DNA of 64,000 nt, from assembly GCF_027595985.1 (NCBI RefSeq), contig NC_073312.1, positions 13,273,995 to 13,337,994 of the forward strand. The letters run 5' to 3'. The notes below the pieces were generated by a model. The model was given only the letters and a program-made list of their open reading frames with translations, had not been told where the DNA came from and searched no databases. The stretch is from Sorex araneus (lineage: Eukaryota > Chordata > Mammalia > Eulipotyphla > Soricidae). Both the position numbers and the translations under genes were made by a program. Position 1 is the first letter of the stretch; every line of letters starts with the position of its first letter. Below are positions 21,843-53,296 of this stretch, piece by piece.

Positions 21843-23830
21843 GTGCTAATGCTGTAGCCATATGGTCCCAGGACTATTGCATCTACAACTAAAACACCAA
21901 AATGAAAATATTCATTTTTTAATACAAAAAAGCGACACTGGCGATACAATTCTAGAGTTGATTTGCTTAGATAACAAATCCCCAATATTAAAATCAATAA
22001 GTTTAAGAATCAATTTTTTGGTGAAAATAAATTGTTCTATCTCACCACAAGGTTGTTAAGTCCTTGTCTGAGGACTTACTAAACTTTTGCTAGTTGAGCC
22101 TTCTGTGTTATTGCTTTTGTTTCTTGAACTTAGTTGGCTTCTATGTTACTTTCCCATTTAATATGGTGTGCTCCTTCAGGATTTCAGTACTGAGGTCCAG
22201 TGACTTCAGGGTCTATGGTCTGGGCCAATGAGTTGGCATGGCAGAAGCTGTGAGAGGTGGGCGTGGATTCCGGGGCTTCTGGAAGTATGAGGGTTGGGGG
22301 CTAGGCTGCCTGTCCTCACTCCAGAATTCTCAGCCTGAACACATGGGTACCTGAACATTTTCACAGTTTTGTGTCTCCACAAAGAGTGTTAGTGAAGCAA
22401 TGAAGTTGAGCTATTGGTGTGGCTGCAGTGATGGGGCATGATGTGGCTGTGGGGCCTCAGCAGGACAAGGATTTGGTCCTCCTCCCTTCTAAAGGCATCC
22501 CAGAGTTCTCGGCGAGGGGAGAACAATGTGTCCATGAATTTAGTAGCTTGACTCACATCTCCTCAGAGATTTAGTCTCGAATCGGTAAAGTGGGGCCTAT
22601 GGGTGAGTCTCCATGGCAGTGACTCCAAACATTCCTTTTAATTAAAACTTAAAGTTTAAAATGAGTCTACATGGCAAGAGGCTACTGAATTGAACCATGC
22701 CCCTCTGAAGTGTACTGTGCATACTTCCCTGGGGCTCCCCTCCCTGGAATCGGGCTGGAATGGATGGCAAGGGCAGCTGGGGAAGGGGGGAGGTTGTGGC
22801 TAGCATGACACATCCAGGACAGATGTGGCTGAGGTTCTAGGTGGGGGCGGGGGGAGGGCAGGGGTGTGTGCCTGCCCTGAGACTTGGAGCAGGATTCTCC
22901 TCACCAAAACCCCACTGGATTCTGCAGTAGGCAGAACATTCTGGGATTCGGAGAGCACCATGGCAGGCCGGTGGCACTGAGTGTGGGATAGCAGAGAGAG
23001 GAAGGCTGGGAGCTGGGTGTTCTGTGGGCACTTCTGAGCTCTTTAGTAGCCAGAGAAAGGATCCGATGGACGATGGACGCCTAGCTTGCAGGCTCCCCTT
23101 AGACTCAGCAAAGCACTAAAGCCCTGGTCACTGGTTTGCTGAGTACCTCACTTTAGCATCGATGGCCACTTCAGGGTAGCAAAATTGGGATGGGGTGGGG
23201 GCAGGATCTTGGGGCTTCATAGCTAGGCATCATCTTCCACCCTTATATTGTTAGTTGCAGGACTGTTCATGTTGAGGTTTATGTACATTTTGTTCACCTA
23301 GTCTCTTATTGCTGGTAGCTTTAAAAAATTCAGTTATTCATTTCCCACATATATATCTACATTCTAATAAAAAAATTTTCCATGCTTATTGTAAACAATA
23401 CAAAGATAAAGCCAAATACAAAATAGGGATCAGAACATAGTTTCCTCAGAGCTTGATTTAAGTCCTTGGTGCTGCCCCTACACATCGAGGTAACTAGCAG
23501 ATATAGAGAAAGTGTATTATTCACCCCTGAAGCCTTCGTTTCCTCCCTTGTGAAATGACAGCATGGTTAGATCTGTTTTCTGGAACTTCTTTTGCTCTGC
23601 CATTCCCCTCACCCATCCATCCTTCACCTCTCTGCCTTTGAATTCCTGCTAAAGGAAAAGATCAGCGACTTAGAGGATTAATTTGTAAGTGCATAGAGTG
23701 AAGATCTTTCAAACAGACTGAGGCAAGTAACTCTCTGAAGAATTGTTCAACAAGCAGAAGTTCCCTGAATGCGACTTAGAGCTGCTTTGACTTCTACTCT
23801 AGTCACTGGGTCTCGGAGAAAACAAGACGA
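21843..23830. other. Unique intergenic DNA downstream of PLEKHS1
   Basis: 2 kb with little recognisable repeat, G/C-richer from about 22200 to 23250 (G runs at 22840-22860). No exon with splice sites found. Confidence 0.45.
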
Positions 23831-24237
23831 TTTATTTGACTGGCTCCACAGGCGTGAGAGAAGCAGGAGGCGTCCGTCAGACTGCTGTGGTATCATCTCT
23901 CTGTCTCTCGGGAACCTTTCCTTTCTGGAATGAATATTTCCAGTTCCGTGCTTGCTCACAAAGAAGGCATTGTGTGACTCTGATCTCACAGAACAGGCAG
24001 CACATTTCTGATGAGGGGCTGTAATCTCTCTGCCTCTGGTATTCGGGACAAAGTCTGAGATAATTAGAGCAAATATTTTCACTGTGTTCCAGACTCATGA
24101 CTGCATTTGGCTCTCCTGTCATCCCCACAGCAGGAGGCTGAGAGGGGACACTCACCCACCATCTGTGGGATGCAGAGATTGACAGTGGCCAGTCCAGGGC
24201 CCAGGCCCATCCTTGTCCTGGAAGTGAGTCCCATCGG
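23831..24237 (-). terminator. PLEKHS1: PLEKHS1 3' UTR and poly(A) signal
   Basis: Downstream of the stop codon the minus strand carries about 400 nt free of recognisable repeats. The first AATAAA is at 23836-23831, followed by a T-rich stretch (CTTGTTTTCTCC) that could be the downstream element. The cleavage site, about 15-25 nt beyond, is inferred. Confidence 0.55.
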
Positions 24238-45219
<20,982 letters not shown>

Positions 45220-45238
45220 GATGGAGGCCTCTTCTCAC

Positions 45239-45481
45239 CTGTCGAAGAGAAGGAGGCATTGGTGAGTCCTCCAACCGCCAGGTGCCTCGGAGGGGCATGC
45301 TCTCTCAATCAGCAGGTGTCAGGGCCACCAAGGTGGGAGTCTCCATCTCGCCCTCCTGTCTGCCCCTGAAGTTGCTGGTAGCCTCGGAGCTTTGGAAGCA
45401 CCCGGGCCAACGGCACTCACCTGCAGAACTTCTGGGGAGGTGATGCCAGGCTGCTCTGCAATCTCACCACTCCTGCTCCAT
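45239..45481 (-). promoter_or_regulatory. PLEKHS1: Probable PLEKHS1 leader: non-coding exon 1 end, 182-bp intron, upstream ORF
   Basis: On the minus strand a consensus donor CAG/GTGAGT lies with its last exon base at 45421. A pyrimidine-rich acceptor ending TCTTCGACAG lies just before 45238. Together they would remove a 182-bp intron and join a leader exon to the ATG exon. The inferred leader exon contains an upstream ATG at 45481-45479 with a five-codon reading frame closed by TGA at 45466-45464. The transcription start is not visible and no TATA box in the right orientation was found. Note that CGACAG/GTGAGA at 45239 could also be read as a donor, so the leader structure is inference. Confidence 0.42.
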
Positions 45482-45834
45482 GCCTAGGTCTGAGCAGAGA
45501 GCTGAAAGCAAGGCACCCAGGGGAGGAGAGATTGGAGCAGGGCAGAGGGCAGAGGGCATTGGATCAATAGGCAGCCGAGCAAGTAGCTGTGGCAAGAGAA
45601 AGCCCATAAAAAATCCCTTCTTGGGTCCAGGAAGTGGCACTCTCCTGCAGGAACCTTTGGAGCCAGCACCAGGGCACGCCCCTGCTTAGGACTGGCTCAA
45701 GATTGCAGCATGCTGGCGGCTGAGCAATGCCAGGAAAGAGTCAGAGAGTCTGAGACCCACTGCAGCTGTGAGGGATCCCACAGAGTAAAGAGACACTGAA
45801 GGGTGTTAGGGGCCAATTTTTCCCTAAATGCACT

Positions 45835-46296
45835 GCAGCACTGTCGTCCCGTTGTTCGTCTATTTACTCGAGCGGGCACCAGTAATGTCTCCATTGTGAG
45901 ACTTGTTGTTACCGTTTTTGGCATATTGAATACTCCACAGGGGTGGGGGTGCGGTGGCGGGGAGGGGCTGGATCCATAGCACAGCGGGTAGGGCATTTGC
46001 TTTGCATGCAGCCGACCCGGGTTCGATTCCCAGCATCCCATATGGTCCCCTGAGCATTGCCAGGAGTAATTCCTGAGTTCATGAGCCAGGAGTAACCCCT
46101 GTGCATCGCTGGGTGTGACCCAAAAAGTAAAAAAAAAAAAAAAGGAATATGCCACGGGGAGCTTGCCAGGCTCTGCCGTGCAGGCGGGATACTCTCAGTA
46201 ACTTGTGGGGCTCTCCGAGAAAAGACAAGGGAATCGAACCCAGGTCGGTCACGTGCAAGGCAAATGCCCTACCCACTATGCTATTGCTCCAGTCCA
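45835..46296 (-). repeat. Long-form SOR SINE split by a younger SINE
   Basis: Outer element: tail and CACCAGTAATGTCTCC body at 45835-45940, then core and head at 46145-46296 (GCCAGGCTCTGCCGTGCAGG, TGCTATTGCTCCAGTCC). The break is in the sequence GAATACTCCACAGG, repeated as GAATATGCCACGGG on the far side of the inserted copy. Confidence 0.9.
45944..46143 (+). repeat. Short-form SOR SINE inserted into the long one
   Basis: GGGGCTGGATCCATAGCACAG head, GGGTTCGATTCCCAGC B box, CGCTGGGTGTGACCC end and an A tail at 46129-46143. Confidence 0.95.
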
Positions 46297-46329
46297 TTGC
46301 CTAAATGAGAGTTTCAAAATAGAAGGCTG

Positions 46330-46507
46330 AGGGCTGGAGCAATAGCACAGCAGGTAGGGCATTTGCCTTGCATGCGGCCGACCCGAGTTCGATTCCCAGC
46401 ATCCCATATGGTCTGCCAAGTACCGCCAGGAGTAATTCCTGAGTGCATGAGCCAGGAGTAACCCCTATGCAACAAAGGGTGTGACCCCCCCACCAAAAAA
46501 AGTAAAG
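46330..46507 (+). repeat. Short-form SOR SINE with perfect TSD
   Basis: Near-consensus copy ending in CCCCCCCACCAAAAAAAG. CAAAATAGAAGGCTG flanks it at 46315-46329 and 46508-46522 (15 bp, perfect). Confidence 0.97.
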
Positions 46508-46524
46508 CAAAATAGAAGGCTGTC

Positions 46525-47205
46525 TGGGCGAGGACTAATCAGCACTATCCTGGTGGATTCATAAGTATCCCCATCATCGGGGATTCCACCCACTGCTGCC
46601 ATTTCTCAGCTCCCAACTTCTCCCAGTGAACCTCACAGCAACCCTCTAACTTGGGCTGTTTTCCATGGAAAGTCCGAAGGTGAATACCACAAGTTGTCAC
46701 CATCTTTTTCTGGTGGTTTGTCAGAAGCGCATGGAGCAATTTGGAGCTGGGAGCTTCTCTTGACCTCTCACCTTCTCTTGTCAGAGAAAGGTTTGCTCTG
46801 TGGAGATGTGGAGCTTTGGTTTGAGCCAATGAAAAATCAATCCAGTGGCTGGGAAGGCTGCTCGGTGGTGCTGAGAAAGGGGTGCACTGGGCAGACCCAC
46901 TCCAGCCCTTGTGGGCTGTGATGTCACGTCCCCGAGAGTCCTTGGAATGGCTTGCTCATCCTCTGAAGACCAGGCTGCATGAGGAAAAAGAAGAGAAGCT
47001 CTCCCGAACCTTGACCACCCTCTAAAGCATGAACAAAATTTAAAAAATTCTCTCCCAAGATGTTGCATCTGAAGGAGGACATTCATTCCAATCTCAGGTG
47101 CCTGGCACGTGATGGGGCTCCCAGCTCAGATCAGTGCCTATGGAGGTCAGATGGCAGAGTGAGAGGGATGGTAACTCTTTGTTGAAAAGCCAAAAAATTT
47201 TGGCC
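46525..47205. other. Unique DNA upstream of PLEKHS1
   Basis: No recognisable repeat or exon between the SINE and the triplet array. Confidence 0.4.
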
Positions 47206-47207
47206 AT

Positions 47208-47266
<59 letters not shown>

Positions 47267-47641
47267 CTTCTTCTTCTTCTTCTTCTTCTTCTTCTTCTTC
47301 TTCTTCTTCTTCTTCTTCTTCTTCTTCTTCTTCTTCTCCTCCTCCTCCTCCTCCTCCTCCTCCTCGTCCTCCTCCCCCTCCTCCTCCTCCCGCTACTCCT
47401 CCTCTCCCTCCTCCTCCTCTCCCTCCTCCTCCTCTCCCTCCTTCTCCTCTCCCTCCCCCTCCTCCTTTTCCTCCTCTCCCTCCTCCTCCTCTCCCTCCTT
47501 CTCCTCTCCCTCCCCCTCCTCCTCCTCTCCCTCCTCCTCCTCTCCCTCCTTCTCCTCTCCCTCCCCCTCCTCCCCCTCCTCCTCCTCCTTCTCCTCCTCC
47601 TCCTCCTCCCCCTCCTCCTCCTCCTCCTCCTCCTCCTCCTC

Positions 47642-47674
<33 letters not shown>

Positions 47675-47705
47675 CTTCTTCCTCTTCTTCTTCTTCCTTC
47701 TTCTG
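47208..47705. repeat. 500-bp triplet-repeat block: (TTG)19, (TTC)24, (CCT)-rich, (TTC)n
   Basis: 47208-47264 is (TTG)19 and 47265-47336 is (TTC)24, both pure. 47337-47642 is CCT-based with CTCTCC variants forming longer repeating units. 47643-47703 returns to TTC. From 47265 on, the strand is nearly all pyrimidine. Confidence 0.97.
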
Positions 47706-47711
47706 TTGTGG

Positions 47712-47780
47712 GAGTAACTCAATAAACCTAAGCTCCCTGCAGTGGGAGCAAGGACAACCCAATGTTATCCAACGTCATAC
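47712..47780 (+). repeat. Unnamed repeat, copy 1
   Basis: TAACTCAATAAACCTAAGC, CCAATGTTATCC and neighbouring words recur in the opposite orientation at 60527-60600. The family is not recognised. Confidence 0.6.
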
Positions 47781-48082
47781 ACATGTATATAATGTATTCA
47801 GGGTTTTATATATTTTTATATTAACTATGTGAATTCATCGTTTATCCATGAAACCCTAAGTATGTATAGGTAACTACAAATATATTATAGAATTATGTTT
47901 ATATGGAAAATTAAATGTCTTAGTATATATAATTAGATTTCAAATATGTATGAAAATACATAACATGATATATATACATCTTGTTATATAAAACATAACA
48001 ATACTATGAAGCAGATACAATTTGTGCTGTGATAATATTTTACAGAGAAAGGGAGTATAGCCAGAGAGATTGATCAATTTTT

Positions 48083-49008
48083 ATATATATATTTTTTAAT
48101 TTTTTATTAGAGAATCACTGTGATATACAGTTACAAACTTATGAACTTTTGTGTTTGCATTTTACTCATACAATAATTATTTACCCATCCCTCCATCAGT
48201 GCCCATTCACCTCCACCAATGTTCCCAGTATCCCTCTCACCACCCCCACCCCAACCCCCACCCCTCCTTGCCTCTGCGGCAGGGCATTCCCTTTTGTTCT
48301 CTCTCCTTTGGGGTGTTGTAGTTTGCAATAGAGGTATTGAGTGGCCTTCATGTTCAGTCTATAGTTACTTTTAGTTCGCATCTTCCAACCTGAATGGATC
48401 CTCCCAACATCCTCTATTTGGTGTTCCCTTCTCTATCTGAGCTGCCTTTTCCCTCAGCATGTGAGGCCACTTTCCAAGCTGTGGGGCAGACCTCCTGGTC
48501 CTTATCTCTACTAGTTAGTCTTCCACTCTATTATTTTATATTCCACAGATGAGTGCAATCTTTCTATGTCTGTCTCTCTCTTTCTGACTCATTTCACTTA
48601 ACATGATACTTTCCATGTTGATCCACTTATATGAAAATTTCATGATTTCATCTTTTCTAACAGCTGCATAGTATTCCATTGTGTAGATGTACCAAAGTTT
48701 CTTTAACCAGCCATCTGTTTTTGGGCATTCTGGTTTTTTCCAGATTTTGGCTATTGTAAACAGTGCCGCGATGAACATAGAAATGCAGATGTCATTTCTA
48801 CTATATCTTTTTGCCTCTCCAGGATATATTCCCAGGAGTGATATTGCTGGCTCGAATGGGAGCTCAATTTCTTATTTTTTGAGAATCATCCATATTTTTT
48901 TCCAAAAGGGCTGAAACAGTCGACATTCCCACCAGCAGTGAAGGAGAGTCCCTTTTTCCCCACATCCACTAACACCGGTTGCTTTTTTTTTGGGGGGGGG
49001 GGGTGGGG
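48083..49008 (-). mobile_element. 5'-truncated L1 with 16-bp TSD
   Basis: Minus-orientation L1 with 3' UTR (48090-48535) and the ORF2 C-terminus from 48778 to the stop at 48536 (AALFTIAKIWKKPECPKTDG, YTMEYYAAVRKDE). AGATTGATCAATTTTT flanks it at 48067-48082 and 49009-49024. At the 5' end a run of C and A (plus strand T9, G12) separates L1 sequence from the duplication. Confidence 0.95.
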
Positions 49009-49024
49009 AGATTGATCAATTTTT

Positions 49025-49640
49025 GTCTCTGATTATGTAACTAAAAAGTAGTGAGACTAAATTTAATTTGAGACTTGGCATCCGAACTACTTCGGTCTAT
49101 CAAGAATGAGATCTTTTCATAGTTGTGCTAGCTTTCTTACTACTACCTCCAACCAAAATAAGGCTTTTGGTGTTAATGCTTTGTTCTCTTTCAGGGGAGC
49201 TCCTGCAGCCATGGCCTCAATTGTACAGTAGGAAGTCAGCTGGGATTTGATGAGTGTGACACCAAGAGGCCTAATCTCCCTCCCACTAAGCAGCCCTGAG
49301 AGGTTATGAAGAGAGAAGCCACAGTACCCATTTGCTTAGTTAAGTAAGCTTCCAGGTCCTCCCACTCTGAAAAACCTCAAACAGCCACTCCAATCAGTCC
49401 TTCCCGAGAGACCCAGGGATTCTTGGTTCAGGTCTCACAAGAACCCTCTCCCTCACTCAGCTCTCAGCACGGGACGGAGGATTAAATACAAGCTGTGTTG
49501 CAGAGGCAAACCCATAGGAAGTTCCCGATTACTTCCGTGGCATTATTTTACCCTTGTCCCAAGATGAAATGGAAGCTGTTGTCTCAGGCAAAGTCCTGGG
49601 CTTTCCTTCACTTTGGGACTTGGCAAAGAACTGCCTTCAG
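49025..49640. other. Unique or unrecognised DNA
   Basis: No exon supported; may contain outer parts of the retroviral element that follows. Confidence 0.35.
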
Positions 49641-49985
49641 CATTCAGGTGTGCATCGACAACTAAAAAACTTAAAAGAATATATATGTTTCAAAGCAGAC
49701 AAGGGAAAAGCAATCCTGCGAGACTTTGGACCTAGTCCCTTTGAAGCCTGTGCGTATGTGAGGCAGAGAGGAAAGAGACAGTCACTTTCTCCTGATCTGC
49801 CTCTGACACCCCAGGACTGGCTGGGAGAGTTCGGACTGATAAAGTCTTCGATAAGCCCCTGCACATCACGGGCCAGAGTCCTGCCACCTCTCCTAGGTGA
49901 CTGTCAAGCCACACTTGACATTCTCTTCGTTTTCTCTGCACAGGAGTTGATTCCTACCACCTGATTTCTTGGGGAGCCTTGGACT
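49641..49985 (-). repeat. ERV-associated repeat, copy A
   Basis: The plus strand words GTGAGGCAGAGAGGAAAGAG, ATAAGCCCCTGCACATCACG and GTCAAGCCACACTTGACAT recur in the same orientation at 52785-52985. It adjoins the minus-oriented LTR and may be its internal side. Confidence 0.65.
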
Positions 49986-49990
49986 CTAGC

Positions 49991-50695
49991 TGGAGCGAGG
50001 AATTGCTCCTTGAAGGACAGAAAAGTCAGCCCTAGGCCTTACCTAGGTTTTCCAGGTTCTTGCTCTATATCACCGAAAAGAAGTTGAGGAGTTGACAAAC
50101 AGTGAAGTGAAAACAGATTTTATTTGGAGGGTTTGAGGAAGGGGAAGGAGTAGCAGTAACGCCTTCAAGAGAGAAAGTGGGCTTCCCTAAAGATGAAGAG
50201 AGTCTCAGTACACATCCCAAGAGGGGAGATGGGGGAGCCACATGTGCTTGTCCACGTGGGCACACACAGCACATGGACTCGGACAGCACATGTGCACACT
50301 TCCTTTGTTTAAGATGGCTTTTATAGATTTTCCCCCCCATATGCCCCATGCGGGGCTTTCTAGCTAGGTAAGAGTACGTTGTTAGGGTGGCTGCCAAGGG
50401 GGTAGTGTTAAGAGTGATTGATGGGAATTCCTTTCCTGGCCTTTCTTTTTGCCGGAGCTTCTCTTGGCAGGGGCTTTAGCCTTTGTCTCTTGGCACCAGG
50501 TAAAGGTCTTATCAGACATTTGTTCCTGTGCTCACAAGGTGGGTCCTGATGGCCTGAGGGCTAGGTGGTCTTACTACTCCCTAGGAATTCCGTTGTCCTT
50601 TTTCTGTTTACCTGACTGCCAACATCACCTTGACTCCTACTGAAACAGACAGCACAAGCCCAGCCTGAACAATTCCTTTGCTCCCACCAGTCAAC
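49991..50695 (-). mobile_element. Endogenous retrovirus LTR, minus orientation
   Basis: Read on the minus strand it has the LTR layout: a TATA box (CTATAAAAGCC, near 50320), then a pyrimidine-rich stretch and the poly(A) signal CAAATAAAATCTGTTTT near 50120. It shares most of this with 51230-51903 in the opposite orientation. The outer limits are estimates. Confidence 0.72.
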
Positions 50696-51229
50696 AGTTC
50701 TGCAATGTCCTCCTGGGAAGGTGGGAGAGATTTCTTTGTGTCAGACAAAGAAACAAATGTCTAGTTTCTTCAACATGTTCGCATGTACCAAAGGAATCTG
50801 GGGAAATTGCTGGTTTGTCTATAATGGAGCTGTCACAGGGGTGGCGTGAGACGGACCCCTTGGCACAGCCACCCACCAGCTCTTAAAAATAGACAGAACC
50901 TTGGGAATGACCATTCTTAGATCGAACTGGGAGGCATCTGACCACCAAAGGACCTTCAGTACATTTTTTATTTCTATCACAAATTGAGGGAGGAAAGAGG
51001 AAGTAGCTGATGGTTTTGATTTATTCTCTTACCTTCAGCTTGACGGCACAGTTGGGCTGCATCAGGGATTAATTGGTCATGGCTGTCTTTGTGAGTTCTG
51101 TGAGTCTTATTCTTTCTCTGCCAAATGAGTGGATCATGCTTCTCTCAGGGATCTCTGAGGGATTTTTGGAAGGGATCTCTAATGGCTGTACTGAGGGATT
51201 TTTTTTTTATCTATCCATCAATTAATCCG
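50696..51229. other. Spacer between the inverted LTRs
   Basis: Unique-looking DNA of about 530 bp. No retroviral reading frame recognised. Confidence 0.4.
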
Positions 51230-51903
51230 CCATCAATATGATGTAGGCAGGTAGGTAGACAGGGAAGGGCCCCATGGCAGTGGAATTCCTGGGAGGTAAT
51301 AAAACCAATAACACTAAGACTGCAAACACTAGAACCAATGCTTGACAAGACCTTTGCCTAGCGCCAAGAGACCCAGACAAGGCTGGACCCCTTCTCCCCA
51401 CCCCCACCCTGAAGCTCCAGCAGGAATCAAAGGCCAAGGAAAGGAATTTCAAGATTACTGACCACTCCCAACTCTACGCCCTTGGCAACCACCCTAGCAG
51501 AGGATTCTTTCCTAGCTAGAAAGCCACAAGTGGGCTTAAAGCCACCTTAAACAAAGGAAATGTGTACATACGCTGCCTGAGCCCATGTGCTGCTTGTGCC
51601 CAGATGGTCGAGCACATGTGGTGCCTGAGCACATGTGTCACATGTATCTCCCCTCTTGAGATATGTACGGGGGGCTTTCTCTGTCTCTGGGGAAACCCGT
51701 GTTCTCCCTTGAAAGCATTACTCTCTCTCCTTTGCTCTCCCTTCTCCCCCTTCCTAAAAGCTTCCAAATAAAATCTGTTTTTACTCCACTGCTTGTCCAC
51801 TCCTGAAATTCCTTTCTGTGACATAGAGCAATAACCGGGAAAAACCAGATAAGTCTGAGAGCTGGCTTTTTTTTTTTCCTGCAAAGAACAATTTCTCACT
51901 TCA
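51230..51903 (+). mobile_element. Endogenous retrovirus LTR, plus orientation
   Basis: GGAATTCCTGGGAGGTAATA, CAAGACCTTTGCCTAGCGCC, CCTAGCTAGAAAGCC, CTTAAACAAAGGAAATGTG and CCAAATAAAATCTG match the other LTR in order. The TATA position is degenerate (GGCTTAAAGCC). Limits are estimated. Confidence 0.72.
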
Positions 51904-51904
51904 G

Positions 51905-52784
51905 CCTGAGTGTCTATATGTATATATATGTATATATATATAGGCACCTCTCAATGAATGACCTTGCAGAAAAAAAGACCAAGAGACAATCAGATACAAA
52001 AACTCAAATGTTCTAATAGCACTGAGTCATCAAACCAATTCTAGATCTGCTTCACTCCTGACACCTTAGTGTATGATGAATTATGAGCCACTACTGTTGA
52101 GTGTTCCTTCCACATGAAGCCAAAAGAAATCCTAACTATATATTGATTTTCAAATTCAGCAACAGGAGAGAATCGTATACAATCACATAAGCTGCTATTT
52201 AAGTCCCTTCTCTTTATAAGCTTAAGATGATTCAGATCATTATGAAATAGGTAATAAGAAATAGATTTGACTCTTGTGCCAACAATGCAATCTAAAGGGT
52301 TTCTTGCTGTTAATTTTGTTCTTGGGCAGTCTTAGGCACTGTTCTGTAATACGCGCTGTAAAGTTGTGTTTTGGTTAAAATGCAGCAGAGATAAAGGAAC
52401 TTTCATGATAATTCAGCAAATCATTAAATAGCCAATTTGATATTTTGAATAAGTAACTCATTTATTTTGGTGAAAGGCATGTCACCAATACCTTGTTTAT
52501 AAGTTGCTGGAGATAATACAGGAAAGTGGTTGCATTTCAAGGGAATGTTTTTATGAGTTCAGTGCATGTTTGTGTGAATTTTGGGTTGCTTGAAATATTT
52601 TTGTATGATAATGTCATCTATAATAGAAATGATTGTCCAAGTAATCTGTAGGATATATTATATTCTTTCTCAAAGTTTTGTGATATTATTGGAAAAATAT
52701 GCCATATATTCTCCAAATCCTAGAAAAAGATGGAAGATAATGGGCAAGTGGTGAATAGAAACCCAAATATGTGATGGGTCCTCC
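51905..52784. other. AT-rich intergenic DNA
   Basis: Contains a TATATATG run at 51916-51944. Otherwise unrecognised. Confidence 0.4.
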
Positions 52785-52990
52785 AGGGTGGCTTATGTGA
52801 GGCAGAGAGGAGATATACAGTCACTTTTTCCTGATCCACCTCTGCCACCCAGAACCAACTGGGAAGGTAAGGACTACTGTAGTCTGTGATAAGCCCCTGC
52901 ATGCCATGGGCCAGAGCCTTCCTAGCTCTACTAGGTGATGGTCAAGCCACACTTGACATCCCCTTGGTCTTCTCAGCATGGGAGTAAATC
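52785..52990 (-). repeat. ERV-associated repeat, copy B
   Basis: Second copy of the 49641-49985 sequence (GTGAGGCAGAGAGGAGATAT, GTCAAGCCACACTTGACAT), not next to a recognisable LTR. Confidence 0.65.
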
Positions 52991-53013
52991 TCCATCACTC
53001 CACCACACATACA

Positions 53014-53021
53014 CATATGTA

Positions 53022-53062
<41 letters not shown>
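53014..53062. repeat. (TG)n(TA)n microsatellite
   Basis: TATGTGTGTGTGTGTA followed by about 13 TA units. Confidence 0.95.
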
Positions 53063-53065
<3 letters not shown>

Positions 53066-53066
<1 letters not shown>

Positions 53067-53203
53067 GTGCCCAACCTGGGTTCGATTCCCAGCATCCCAT
53101 AGGGTTCCCTGAGCACCTCCAGGTGTAATTCCTGAGTGCAGAGCCAGGAGTGACCCCTGTGCATCGCCGGGTGTGATCCAAAAAGAAAAAATAAAATAAA
53201 ATA
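53066..53203 (+). repeat. Short-form SOR SINE, head lost
   Basis: GGGTTCGATTCCCAGC B box to CGCCGGGTGTGATCC, then (AAAAT)n. The tRNA head is replaced by the TA array. Confidence 0.93.
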
Positions 53204-53296
53204 AAATCTCAGAGCTAGGATGAATGGAGACGTTACTGGCTCCCGCTCAAGCAAATCGACTAACAATGAGATGACAGTGATACAGTGGTACAGTGT
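53204..53296 (+). repeat. Long-form SOR SINE, 3' part
   Basis: AGACGTTACTGGCTCCCGC and the tail ATGACAGTGATACAGTGG. It directly follows the AAAAT tail, so the short copy probably inserted into it. Confidence 0.88.

Noticed and set aside
1..23000. 3' end of DCLRE1A, expected on the other side
   Set aside because: No plus-strand exon resembling it was found; the human interval is larger than the flank available here.
47134..47832. Open frames of 170-232 codons on both strands
   Set aside because: Translations of the triplet-repeat block only (runs of Cys, Ser, Pro, Phe or Glu/Lys).
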